DNA from: BOG-1112 sp964635325
GTDB lineage: Bacteria > Bdellovibrionota_B > Oligoflexia > Oligoflexales > Bog-1112
Direction: 5' to 3'
Assembly (NCBI GenBank): GCA_964635325.1
Contig: CAZWOL010000046.1
Location: 1 to 23,599 of the forward strand
DNA: 23,599 nucleotides
Part shown: piece by piece, positions 1 through 7,776 of the stretch
Numbering within the stretch: the first letter of the stretch is position 1
Layout of the letters: every line of letters starts with the position of its first letter
Made by a program: the position numbers and the translations under genes
The notes under the pieces: generated by a model
What the model was told of the DNA's origin: nothing
Database searches by the model: none
Seen by the model: the letters and a program-made list of their open reading frames with translations, nothing else

Positions 1-1250
1 TAGTTGCTTTCACACGCAACCAAGTCTCTCAGGCTATTGCTATCGTCGACCAAACCCTTGGTTTTGGAATGAGTGCACTTTGCCAGGCTAAAAAACTCAA
101 CTCAGGTGTTGACCTACCTGCAGTTGGAGACACTCTTGATCTTAAAGCTGCTATGGAAGATCTATTTGGCGCAAAAATGACCGTAACATCTGCAACGTTG
201 GAACGTCTCTCTGACTACACCGATGACAATGGGAAAACACGTAAATTATTCCGCATTCTGATCACATCAACAGTTGAAGCCGATGGCATCACACGAACGG
301 TCGGCATCGTTCACTCACCTGTGGATGATGAAAACAAAGAATACTCCGGTACTCTTTATACTTCGATGAATGGTGAAGTTGGCGAAGGCAAGCAAGGAAA
401 ACTTGCTAGCTCTTCAATGACAAGAATGATGAGCATAGTCTACGCTAAAGTTGCAGAAAGCGACGGCACAAGTCGAATTAAAGCCGAGCTAAGAACAGCC
501 CAAGTTGCAAACTCTCTCGCAGATACTGCAATCGGAAGCGACGGTGTGCTAAATTTCAACGTCGGAGCAGACCTATCCAAAGCACTCACAAGCCAAGACT
601 ATGGTAAATATACTGGCTTTGCTCAAGCAAACGATGCTGTCAATGCAATGACTTATATTGCATTCGACCTCAATTTAACATCCAATGCAGGAACCTTGTC
701 CTACTGGAAAAACCCAGGTGGCAACTACTTTGAAAACGCACGCGGGTTCAACATCTCCATCGAACGCGGTAGCGATGATGTTCTTAGTGGCTGTGCGACG
801 ACAGGTTCAGCCTCAACGGACTTTACAAAAGGAACAAGTATTCGTCGCTATTTGAATAGTGCTGAATCCGCAAATTCTCTAACCCTTCAGGCCAAAGGCG
901 ATTGGCATCCATTCATGAACTCTCCATCTTCGAATAGTTCAGATACAGATGGAGACTTCTACCTTCGCACTCAACAATCTGGACAGATCGCAAAATGGTA
1001 CAAACCAACGCTGAGCGACTCAAGTCTTGCAAATCTCTTTGCAACTGGAAGCGATGGTTCGTATATTACTCACCAATGCTTTAAATACGACTCTGCATCA
1101 GGCCTTTACCTGATCGACACTGACAAAATAACAGAGACAGCAGGATATGAAGTGCTTGACTCTGGGAACACTGTCAACAAAAGCAAATTCATTGCTCCTC
1201 CAGAAATTGGAGATGCAAAACCAATAGACAAAGTTGAAATCAAAAAATAG
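1..1250 (+). CDS. Unidentified protein, 5' end outside the window
   Basis: The reading frame is open from base 3, so the ATG at 69 is probably internal and the real start lies upstream of the window. About 415 codons are visible, ending at a TAG at 1248-1250. The product is rich in Ser, Thr, Asn and Gly, has few Cys, and alternates short polar and hydrophobic stretches, as in an extracellular or surface beta-rich protein. No catalytic motif or known family is recognised. The C-terminus is charged and ends in several lysines. A strong terminator follows after 10 nt, so this is the last gene of its transcript. It converges on miaA. Function unknown; an exported role is inferred from composition only. 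Confidence 0.7.
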   Translation, partial: VAFTRNQVSQAIAIVDQTLGFGMSALCQAKKLNSGVDLPAVGDTLDLKAAMEDLFGAKMTVTSATLERLSDYTDDNGKTRKLFRILITSTVEADGITRTVGIVHSPVDDENKEYSGTLYTSMNGEVGEGKQGKLASSSMTRMMSIVYAKVAESDGTSRIKAELRTAQVANSLADTAIGSDGVLNFNVGADLSKALTSQDYGKYTGFAQANDAVNAMTYIAFDLNLTSNAGTLSYWKNPGGNYFENARGFNISIERGSDDVLSGCATTGSASTDFTKGTSIRRYLNSAESANSLTLQAKGDWHPFMNSPSSNSSDTDGDFYLRTQQSGQIAKWYKPTLSDSSLANLFATGSDGSYITHQCFKYDSASGLYLIDTDKITETAGYEVLDSGNTVNKSKFIAPPEIGDAKPIDKVEIKK

Positions 1251-1260
1251 AACTTCTTAG

Positions 1261-1309
1261 AAAAGCTCAGCCCCTTACTACGAATACAGTTAGTGGGCTG
1301 AGCTTTTTT
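1261..1309. terminator. Bidirectional rho-independent terminator
   Basis: The arm AAAAGCTCAGCCC (1261-1273) pairs perfectly with GGGCTGAGCTTTT (1295-1307) across a 21-nt loop. It has six T on the plus strand and four on the minus strand. It separates the convergent plus-strand gene and miaA, and the miaA stop codon (1308-1310) lies at the edge of the plus-strand T run. It can serve both transcripts. Confidence 0.9.
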
Positions 1310-2213
1310 ATAGTGTGATAGATGTCTGCAAAGCTCTCATGACAGCATCGACATCTGTAGGATCTTCACTAACGAGTCCGACAGAAACTTTTCGAAACCA
1401 CATGCGTTGTTTACGGGCATACTGACGCGTTGCAATGAGAATTTTTTCGAATAAGTCATCTTCTTGTAAAGCTCCATCCAAGAACTCTGCGACCTGCTTG
1501 TACCCAATGGACTGCATAGGTTTGATATCGGTTGGACAAGCTTCTGCGAGCAAGGAACGCACTTCTTCGATCAGTCCTTCTTCCAGCATCTGACGCGTAC
1601 GTAAGCGAATGCGCTCCTGCAAAATTTCATTCTTAGGTTGACAAAGGATTGTGAATGAAGGAGTAAAATCAGAAGCAATTGCATCGTGTGACAGACTTTG
1701 TACGGTACGTCCAGTCAGCATATTGATCTCACAGGCACGGGCTACACGAAAGCGATCATTCGGATGCAGAGCTGCAGCACGTTGGGGATCAAGGGTCTTG
1801 AGCTTTGCGTAAAGCGATGCATCATCGAGTTGTTCGAGTTGTGAACGCAAGTTTTTATCGTGTGGAAGATCATGAAAATCATGACCGCACAACGCTCGAA
1901 AATACAGTCCCGTACCTCCGACTATAATGGGAATGCGCTTGCGAGACTGAATATCCTTGATGGCATCCAAGGCCAACTTGCGATAATTCGCAGCATCAAA
2001 AGGCTCTCTCCACGATACACAGTCGATAAGGTGGTGAGGTATTTCTCTCTGCTCTTCTTGCGAAGCTTTTGCCGAGCCTATATCAAAGCCTTTATAGACC
2101 TGCACCGAATCACAACTCACAATCTCACCACCCAAATGACGAGCCAGTTGCATACCTAATGCAGATTTGCCACTTGCGGTCGGACCAACGATTGCGAGTG
2201 AAGCTAAATTCAT
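1308..2213 (-). CDS. miaA: tRNA dimethylallyltransferase MiaA
   Basis: MiaA transfers the dimethylallyl group to N6 of A37 in tRNAs that read UNN codons, the first step towards ms2i6A. The 301-residue length is normal. The P-loop GPTASGKSA lies at residues 10-18. It is followed by the conserved SCDSVQVYKG region (Asp35 is the expected catalytic base), the VGGTGLYFRAL segment near residue 100, and the C-terminal RKQRMWFRK motif. Its ATG overlaps the mutL stop codon in an ATGA, so the two genes are translationally coupled. mutL-miaA is a common bacterial pairing. Transcription ends at the shared terminator at 1261-1309. Confidence 0.97.
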   Translation of the reverse strand: MNLASLAIVGPTASGKSALGMQLARHLGGEIVSCDSVQVYKGFDIGSAKASQEEQREIPHHLIDCVSWREPFDAANYRKLALDAIKDIQSRKRIPIIVGGTGLYFRALCGHDFHDLPHDKNLRSQLEQLDDASLYAKLKTLDPQRAAALHPNDRFRVARACEINMLTGRTVQSLSHDAIASDFTPSFTILCQPKNEILQERIRLRTRQMLEEGLIEEVRSLLAEACPTDIKPMQSIGYKQVAEFLDGALQEDDLFEKILIATRQYARKQRMWFRKVSVGLVSEDPTDVDAVMRALQTSITL

Positions 2214-4228
2214 CGATCAAACCATCCTGCAACATCTGATTTTGGGAACCATTTAAACACACGTCGACCGTGCGGACAGTTATGATAGAAGTCGACGCTT
2301 TGAGCTTCTCGTAAGAGCAAACGCAACTCTTCCTCGCTCAACTCTTCTCCAGCACGAACGGCAGCATGGCAGGCCATCGTTGCTAATATATCATGATGTA
2401 TATGTTGCGCCGAATCGATGCTACCATCTGCAAGTTTTTGTACGAATTCGAGGAGAAATGCATCAAAACGTTTGTTTACAAGCAGGGTTGGTATTGCTCG
2501 AATTTCAACATTTGTCGCATCCAGAACATTGATATCAAAGCCTGCAGATTGGATAACCGTCTTGTGTTCTTGCAAGGCTAGGACCAACTCTGCATCGAGA
2601 GTAATGGCTTCCGGCATCATCAGAACTTGTCGCTCCGAAAGTAGCTGTGGCTTTTGGCAGAGGCGTTCGTACAGAATGCGTTCGTGAAAGGCATGTTGGT
2701 CGATGACAAGAAGTTTGTCATCTTTTTCGTAGAGCACATAACATTTTGCAAAGGTTCCGACGTAAGTCAAATGTTCGAGCGTCAGACCCCAATCCTTTGG
2801 AAGAGTATGAGCGGAAGTCTCTATAGAAGGGTTCACAAAGTTCAATGTAGGCGATCCCTCGGCTACACTGCGTTCCGCTCGGGATAACGGGGACATATCA
2901 CTGCGTTCCGCTCGGGATGACGAGAACAAGTCACCACGTTCTACACGAGGTGACGAGTCAAAACTTCGGTGGAAGGAGTCCGGGCGGCGAGGAGCCTCCC
3001 ACAAACCACGGGATGAACCCGTCATCCTGAGCGCAGCCTGAGGCGCAGTCGAAGGATCGCCTGCATAGCCAGGTGGTCTCAGATCGAATGCTTCTGCCGA
3101 AGGGCTGACAAAGCTCAATGTAGGCGATCCCTCGGCTCCACTGCGTTCCGCTCGGGATGACGGTGCTTCCGTTTGCTCTAACGGAGAGAGCGAAGCATTC
3201 GACCAATCTGCCATTCTCAGCGCCCGTCGAATCGCATAGCTCATGAGCCCCTGCACTTCCCCTGCATACTGAAAGCGCAGTTCGGTCTTCGCGGGGTGAA
3301 CGTTGACATCGATCAGAGAAGGATCACAGTCCAAGAACGATAGAACCTGCGGGTGTCGTCCCTTCATCAAATGCGAATGGTAGCCTCGGAGCACACCAAA
3401 ATTCAACACCTTGTCCTTCACCCAGCGCCCGTTGACAAAGTGCACCATATGCTTGTTCGTTGCCTTATCCCGTCCTGGAGGAGAAATCAGAGCCTCCCAA
3501 CGTCCGTACGCATTTTCTTCCCTTACGTACAAAGCTGCTTCGGCGTCCTCCGCACCTGCGACCAACTTCCAACGCTCTCTTAGCACAGCTTCTCCACGCC
3601 AAGGGGCATCTTCGGCACTAGCAATCAATGGACTCGCGGAGAAACGTTTTTTACCGTTGTGCGTCAATGAAAAGCCGACACTTGGATTTGCAAGTGCTAG
3701 CGCTTGAACCAAGTCATGACACTGCGCAAACTCGGTCTCATCACTCTTGAGAAACTTCAACCGCACTGGAACACGGCAAAAAAGCTTGGCCACCGTCACA
3801 ATTGTTCCATCGGCTCCGGACCAGGGCACCATGGTAGGTTCATCATCTTCGACGGTGACTTTTGTGCCAACCGAAGCCCCACGAACCCGGGAACAGAGGG
3901 AAAACTCAGCGATTGATGAGATTGCTGCTAAGGCCTCGCCCCTAAAACCTAGGGTCTGAATAGCAAAGAGGTCATCTTGGTGTGTAATCTTGCTCGTCGC
4001 ATGACGCTGCAGGGCTACAAGACAGTCCTCAGGCATGATGCCAGAACCGTCATCACTGATGCGAATGAGCTTCTTACCACCTTCTTCGAGGTCAATAGAT
4101 ATGCGCTGCGAGCCAGCATCGAGAGCATTTTCGACCAGCTCTTTGACCACGCTCGCAGGTCGTTCAACGACCTCACCAGCTGCAATTTTTTTAATAACGT
4201 TTTCATCGAGGAGCTGCACACGTTTCAT
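2210..4228 (-). CDS. mutL: DNA mismatch repair protein MutL, endonuclease type, with repeat-derived linker
   Basis: MutL couples MutS mismatch recognition to strand removal. I chose the ATG at 4228 (672 residues) because the conserved MutL N-terminus, LLDENVIKKIAAGEVVERPA, begins there; the frame remains open upstream to 4315 without family similarity. The GHKL ATPase motifs are present: ELVENALDAGS, DDGSGI and TLGFRGEAL. The C-terminal dimerisation/nuclease domain has DQHAFHERILYE (about 510-521), ACHAAVRAGE (about 619) and CPHGRR (about 651). This is the metal-dependent nickase type of MutL, which implies mismatch repair without MutH. The linker, about residues 356-464, is encoded by copies of a dispersed palindromic repeat and contains several SRAERS-type peptides. 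That makes it longer than usual, but both folded domains look intact. Confidence 0.96.
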   Translation of the reverse strand: MKRVQLLDENVIKKIAAGEVVERPASVVKELVENALDAGSQRISIDLEEGGKKLIRISDDGSGIMPEDCLVALQRHATSKITHQDDLFAIQTLGFRGEALAAISSIAEFSLCSRVRGASVGTKVTVEDDEPTMVPWSGADGTIVTVAKLFCRVPVRLKFLKSDETEFAQCHDLVQALALANPSVGFSLTHNGKKRFSASPLIASAEDAPWRGEAVLRERWKLVAGAEDAEAALYVREENAYGRWEALISPPGRDKATNKHMVHFVNGRWVKDKVLNFGVLRGYHSHLMKGRHPQVLSFLDCDPSLIDVNVHPAKTELRFQYAGEVQGLMSYAIRRALRMADWSNASLSPLEQTEAPSSRAERSGAEGSPTLSFVSPSAEAFDLRPPGYAGDPSTAPQAALRMTGSSRGLWEAPRRPDSFHRSFDSSPRVERGDLFSSSRAERSDMSPLSRAERSVAEGSPTLNFVNPSIETSAHTLPKDWGLTLEHLTYVGTFAKCYVLYEKDDKLLVIDQHAFHERILYERLCQKPQLLSERQVLMMPEAITLDAELVLALQEHKTVIQSAGFDINVLDATNVEIRAIPTLLVNKRFDAFLLEFVQKLADGSIDSAQHIHHDILATMACHAAVRAGEELSEEELRLLLREAQSVDFYHNCPHGRRVFKWFPKSDVAGWFDR
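2836..2957. repeat. Partial and degenerate copies of the palindromic element inside mutL
   Basis: Bases 2836-2890 match the right half of the full element at 3019-3163 (core CAATGTAGGCGATCCCTCGG, then CACTGCGTTCCGCTCGGGAT). A shorter end copy follows at about 2899-2922 (CACTGCGTTCCGCTCGGGAT again), and a decayed one at about 2933-2957 (CACGTTCTACACGAGGTGAC). All are read in the mutL frame, giving repeated SRAERS/PRVERG-type peptides. Confidence 0.8.
3019..3163. repeat. Full ~145-bp palindromic dispersed element inside mutL
   Basis: The ends are inverted: CCGTCATCCTGAGCG at 3019 against CGCTCGGGATGACGG ending at 3163, one mismatch in 15. Inside these lies a second inverted pair, GGATCGCCTGCAT (from 3054) and ATGTAGGCGATCC (ending 3130). 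The core shares 21 of 22 bases (3055-3076) with the intergenic copy (4376-4397). The element is translated within the mutL linker. No transposase is seen nearby, so it behaves like a non-autonomous MITE-type or Rickettsia-palindromic-element-type repeat. Confidence 0.85.
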
Positions 4229-4337
4229 GACTTGGAATCCGAATAGATGGAGTTGCCTGATCTTATAGCTTGGATTGGCTAGGGCGGTCCAGAGGATCTC
4301 CAGATGAGGCCCCATTATCTCGAGCGGACAGCTGAAT

Positions 4338-4481
4338 CCGTCATCTCGAGCGGAGTGCGAAGCACGAAGCCGAGAGATCGCCTGCTTAGCCAGGTGGCCT
4401 TAGATCGAAGGATCCCTCGAAGTACTTACGAAGCTCAATGCAGGCGATTCCTCGACTCACTGCGTTCGCTCGGAATGACAG
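4338..4481. repeat. Full palindromic dispersed element between phoU and mutL
   Basis: This is a second complete copy of the element found in mutL. The ends CCGTCATCTCGAGCG and CGCTCGGAATGACAG are inverted. The inner pair is GATCGCCTGC and GCAGGCGATT, and the middle AGCCAGGTGG matches the mutL copy. A partial left end also lies at about 4313-4329. The copy fills most of the 284-bp gap between phoU and the mutL start, so mutL transcription must begin within it, cross it, or arise from phoU read-through. The rest of the gap shows no gene or clear promoter. Confidence 0.85.
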
Positions 4482-4512
4482 AAAGGACAGGGCGGATGAC
4501 AAACCGAAAAAC

Positions 4513-5196
4513 CTAGCGTTCGATGTGGTGTTGCAACCCCGGGTGCCGTACGTCTTTGCCGGAGGCGACGTAGATCACATCTTCTGCAATGTTGGATGCG
4601 TGGTCTCCGATTTTTTCGAGGTTGCGAGCGATCAAAATCAAATTCAACCCCTGATCCACATACTGCGGACCAGTCTTCATGACGGAGGAGATCATGTAGA
4701 AAATTTTGTTCTTGTACGCATCGACCTCGTCATCATGACGCAGAACTTCTTGAGCCTGAGCACCATTTTTTGCAAGGAATGAATCCAACACCTTACGCAC
4801 CATAAGGCGCACCTTGCTGCACATCTCACGGAGTTCCGGCAAATTCTTCAATGGATCGAGGGGAGCGCCCTTGATGTAACGCTCTGCATTCAATGCAATG
4901 TTAACAGCTTGGTCACCCATACGTTCGAGATCCGTATTGATCTTGATCGATGCAACGATGGAACGCAGATCACTGGCCATCGGTTGGTGCAATGCGATCA
5001 AACGCACACAGACTTCGTCATTTGCCATGTGCTCACGATTCACTTTCTTTTCGATCTCGTAAACTTGAGCAATTTTCTCTGCATCTTCGTCAAGAAGGCC
5101 TTCGATCGCAAAACCTATGGCACTTTCGACAAGATTTGCCATGTTAAGCAATTTTTTCTTGAGATTTTGAAGCTCGGTATCAAAGTGTCGATCCAC
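4513..5196 (-). CDS. phoU: Phosphate transport regulator PhoU
   Basis: PhoU links the Pst transporter to PhoR-type sensing and restrains phosphate uptake in the cytoplasm. The 227-residue product shows the duplicated three-helix bundle of the family, with its two metal-site signatures: DLERMGDQAVNIA in the first half and LEKIGDHASNIAED in the second. The start is GTG at 5194-5196, overlapping the pstB TAG by one base (TAGTG) and preceded by a strong GGGAGG ribosome-binding site inside pstB. It is the last gene of the pst operon. No phoR or phoB lies in the window, so the sensor kinase and regulator must be encoded elsewhere. Confidence 0.95.
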   Translation of the reverse strand: MDRHFDTELQNLKKKLLNMANLVESAIGFAIEGLLDEDAEKIAQVYEIEKKVNREHMANDEVCVRLIALHQPMASDLRSIVASIKINTDLERMGDQAVNIALNAERYIKGAPLDPLKNLPELREMCSKVRLMVRKVLDSFLAKNGAQAQEVLRHDDEVDAYKNKIFYMISSVMKTGPQYVDQGLNLILIARNLEKIGDHASNIAEDVIYVASGKDVRHPGLQHHIER

Positions 5197-5960
5197 TAGC
5201 CGAACCTCCCTGTTACATACTGTTCCGTACGAGAGTCGCGTGGATTGGTGAATAAAGTCGAAGTATCATCGAACTCCACCATCTCACCCGAGAGAAAAAA
5301 AGCTGTTTTATCTGACGTACGTGCAGCTTGTTGCATGTTATGGGTCACAATAATAATTGTAACTTTATTTTTTAACTCTGACATCAGTTCTTCTATTTTT
5401 ACAGTTGAGATCGGATCTAGAGCACTGGTAGGCTCATCCATCAAGAGAACCATTGGTTCAGCTGCAAGAGCACGAGCAATGCACAAACGTTGTTGCTGCC
5501 CTCCCGACAAACTTGATCCTGGAGAATGCAGCTTGTCTTTGACCTCGTCCCACAAGGCAGCATTGCGTAAACTACGTTCAGCAACCTCCTCGAGTATAGA
5601 GGCCTTACGGATACCACCGAGTTTGAGACCAGTAATTACATTTTCATAGATCGACATTGACGGAAAAGGATTGGGTTTTTGGAAGACCATACCAATCTTG
5701 CGTCGGATGCGTACCGGATCAATGCCACTTCCGTAAATGTTGGTGTTCTCAAGCATCACATGACCTTCTGCACGTGCTCCGATAGTCTCTTCGTGTAGGC
5801 GGTTTAGGCAACGAATGAACGTCGACTTTCCACAACCTGAGGGACCTATGATTGCAGTGATCGTATTGTGCTTGAAGTTAAGGGAAATATTACGCAAAGC
5901 ATGAACTCTATCGAACCATGCATTGAGATTTTGCACATCTAAGAGAGCTGGGTTCGTCAC
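5196..5960 (-). CDS. pstB: Phosphate ABC transporter ATPase PstB
   Basis: PstB is the ATP-hydrolysing subunit that powers phosphate import through PstC and PstA. The 254-residue product has Walker A GPSGCGKST (39-47), the Q-loop in VFQKPNPFP, the ABC signature LSGGQ (151-155), Walker B VLLMDE (171-176) and the switch His207 in VTHNM. The QKPNPFPSMSIYENV segment is typical of PstB. The start is GTG at 5958-5960 in a TAGTG overlap with the pstA stop, with an AGAGGA ribosome-binding site upstream. Translation is therefore coupled to pstA and in turn to phoU. Confidence 0.97.
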   Translation of the reverse strand: MTNPALLDVQNLNAWFDRVHALRNISLNFKHNTITAIIGPSGCGKSTFIRCLNRLHEETIGARAEGHVMLENTNIYGSGIDPVRIRRKIGMVFQKPNPFPSMSIYENVITGLKLGGIRKASILEEVAERSLRNAALWDEVKDKLHSPGSSLSGGQQQRLCIARALAAEPMVLLMDEPTSALDPISTVKIEELMSELKNKVTIIIVTHNMQQAARTSDKTAFFLSGEMVEFDDTSTLFTNPRDSRTEQYVTGRFG

Positions 5961-6829
5961 TATGTCTTTCCTCTGGTTCCAAGCGCAAAACGAGTCACGC
6001 CATTAATAAGAAATACAAAGAGCACCAACACCAAGGCACCAGCCCAGGCCTGCTGCTGCCAATCTTCAAAAGGACTGATGGCATAAGTATAAATTTGAAC
6101 GGGTAAGGAAGACATGGGCTCAGTCAAACTTAGGCTCCAAAATGGGTTGTTGAATGCAGTAAACAACAACGGAGCTGTTTCACCGGTAATGCGAGCAAGA
6201 GCCAACATAAGCGCACTGGCAATCCCCTTGCGACTACCTCTAAGAACTATAAGTAAGCTCACTCGCCAACGTGGAAGCCCAAGAGCCAGACCAGCTTCAC
6301 GCACATGACGTGGAACAAGACGAAGCAACTCTTCAGTCGTACGTGCAACGATAGGCACCATAATGAGAGCAAGAGCAACACCTCCTGCAAATGCAGAAAA
6401 ATGACGCATCGAAGCTACGACTATAGAAAATACAAAGAGCCCCATAATAATCGAAGGCACACTTGATAAAAGATCTGTACTAAAACGAACAACCTTTGCC
6501 CAAGGGCCATCACTATATTCGGAGAGATAGACTCCAACACCGACACCCCATGGAATACCGATCAGCGAAGCAAGTATTGCAAGCCAGATGGTACCTACGA
6601 GAGAGTTTGCGAGTCCCCCTCCAAGTTCACCTACAGGTTTTGGAGTTTGGGTGAAAAAATCCCAACTCAGCGCACCAAATCCTCGATAAACTATATATAA
6701 AAAAATCGCAATCAACGGTACAAGCGCCAGAAGCGTTGCAAGATAAAGTACACCTCGCATGACACGATCGATCACACGACGCTTCCAATACCGACGTTCT
6801 ACGATCGCTGCTAAGTCAAGCTCAGGCAT
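5960..6829 (-). CDS. pstA: Phosphate ABC transporter permease PstA
   Basis: PstA is one of the two inner-membrane permease subunits of the Pst phosphate importer. The frame opens at 6871, but the ATG at 6829 is preferred (289 residues). It is preceded by AAGGTGGGGAC, a good ribosome-binding site at normal spacing, and it reduces the overlap with pstC from 50 to 8 bases. The product has a first membrane span near residues 30-52, further hydrophobic segments, and the EAA-type cytoplasmic loop with EAGLALGLPRWR. The GETAPLLFTAF segment near the C-terminus is characteristic of PstA. Confidence 0.94.
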   Translation of the reverse strand: MPELDLAAIVERRYWKRRVIDRVMRGVLYLATLLALVPLIAIFLYIVYRGFGALSWDFFTQTPKPVGELGGGLANSLVGTIWLAILASLIGIPWGVGVGVYLSEYSDGPWAKVVRFSTDLLSSVPSIIMGLFVFSIVVASMRHFSAFAGGVALALIMVPIVARTTEELLRLVPRHVREAGLALGLPRWRVSLLIVLRGSRKGIASALMLALARITGETAPLLFTAFNNPFWSLSLTEPMSSLPVQIYTYAISPFEDWQQQAWAGALVLVLFVFLINGVTRFALGTRGKT

Positions 6830-7775
6830 GTCCCCACCTTTTCTGACTACGCCACACAACAAAGCGTGCAAGTGTATTCACAAGTAGAGTGATAACAAAG
6901 AGGATGAGCCCAACTTCGATAAGCGCAGACAGGTGCAGATCGCTACTTGCTTCGACATATTCATTGGCAATCACACTCGCCATCGTCTGTCCCGGAGCAA
7001 GTAAAGATGCAGATATCGTTGCTCGGTTGCCGATGACCATCGTAACAGCCATGGTTTCACCTAAAGCTCGTCCTAGCCCAAGAAATACAGCTCCGTAAAT
7101 ACCAGTCGTAGAACTTTTGAGGACAGCTAAACGTATGGTCTCCCAATTGGAAGCACCAAGACCCTTTGCTGCTTCGCGTTGGGTACGTGGAATCGCTTTG
7201 AAAACTTCCTTACAGATAGAAGAGATCGTTGGGGTTATCATGATTGCAAGAATCAATCCTGCAGCAAGCATACCCACCCCATACGGAGGACCTGCAAAAA
7301 TTGGCAGAAACCCGAGAGTGTCACATAGAAATGGCTCCACCACGGTACGCAAGAAAGGAGCTAGTACAAAGACACCCCAAAGGCCATAGACCACACTGGG
7401 AATCGCAGCAAGCATCTCAATCAAAAAACCAATGATCGAAGCAAGAGGGCCCGAGACGACCTCATTCAAAAAAAGAGCGATACCTACGCTGATGGGAGCT
7501 GCTATCACTAGAGCAAGCATAGAGGAGCAAAGCGTTCCGAATATAACGGGCAATGCACCAAACTGCTCACGCACAGGATCCCATACCGATGAAATAAGAA
7601 AGTTAGCACCAAACTGTCGCAGAGCAGGTAGGGATCCTACAATGAGGAAGATCCCAATACTCAATAAAACAGCAACTACCGCAAAAGCCATACTTCGTAA
7701 AGTCCACACGAAAATGCGGTCACCACGATGAATATCACGCTTGGGTTCTTTTTTGGACACTTTGTGTTCGTCCAT
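6822..7775 (-). CDS. pstC: Phosphate ABC transporter permease PstC
   Basis: PstC is the partner permease of PstA. The 317-residue length fits the family. It has a hydrophobic first span at about residues 27-48, the conserved FGALPVIFGTL segment, and SVVYGLWGVFVLAPF. The EAA loop contains EAAKGLGASNWETIR, and GLGRALGETMAVTMVIGN follows. The ATG at 7775 begins one base after the pstS stop codon. No clear ribosome-binding site is seen, so translation probably relies on coupling to pstS. Confidence 0.95.
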   Translation of the reverse strand: MDEHKVSKKEPKRDIHRGDRIFVWTLRSMAFAVVAVLLSIGIFLIVGSLPALRQFGANFLISSVWDPVREQFGALPVIFGTLCSSMLALVIAAPISVGIALFLNEVVSGPLASIIGFLIEMLAAIPSVVYGLWGVFVLAPFLRTVVEPFLCDTLGFLPIFAGPPYGVGMLAAGLILAIMITPTISSICKEVFKAIPRTQREAAKGLGASNWETIRLAVLKSSTTGIYGAVFLGLGRALGETMAVTMVIGNRATISASLLAPGQTMASVIANEYVEASSDLHLSALIEVGLILFVITLLVNTLARFVVWRSQKRWGHA

Positions 7776-7776
7776 C

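Noticed and set aside
2958..3206. Minus-strand 82-codon frame inside mutL
   Set aside because: It lies wholly within mutL in another frame and comes from the open reading of the palindromic repeat, not from a separate gene.
3347..4268. Several plus-strand frames opposite mutL
   Set aside because: They are opposite-strand shadows of a well-conserved MutL ATPase domain and lack ribosome-binding sites or family motifs.
4229..4315. Upstream extension of mutL to 4315
   Set aside because: The extra 29 residues show no MutL similarity, and the family N-terminus begins at the ATG at 4228.
2836..4481. CRISPR array suggested by repeated short segments
   Set aside because: Repeat spacing is irregular, the copies are inverted within each element, and part is coding, so this is a dispersed palindromic repeat.
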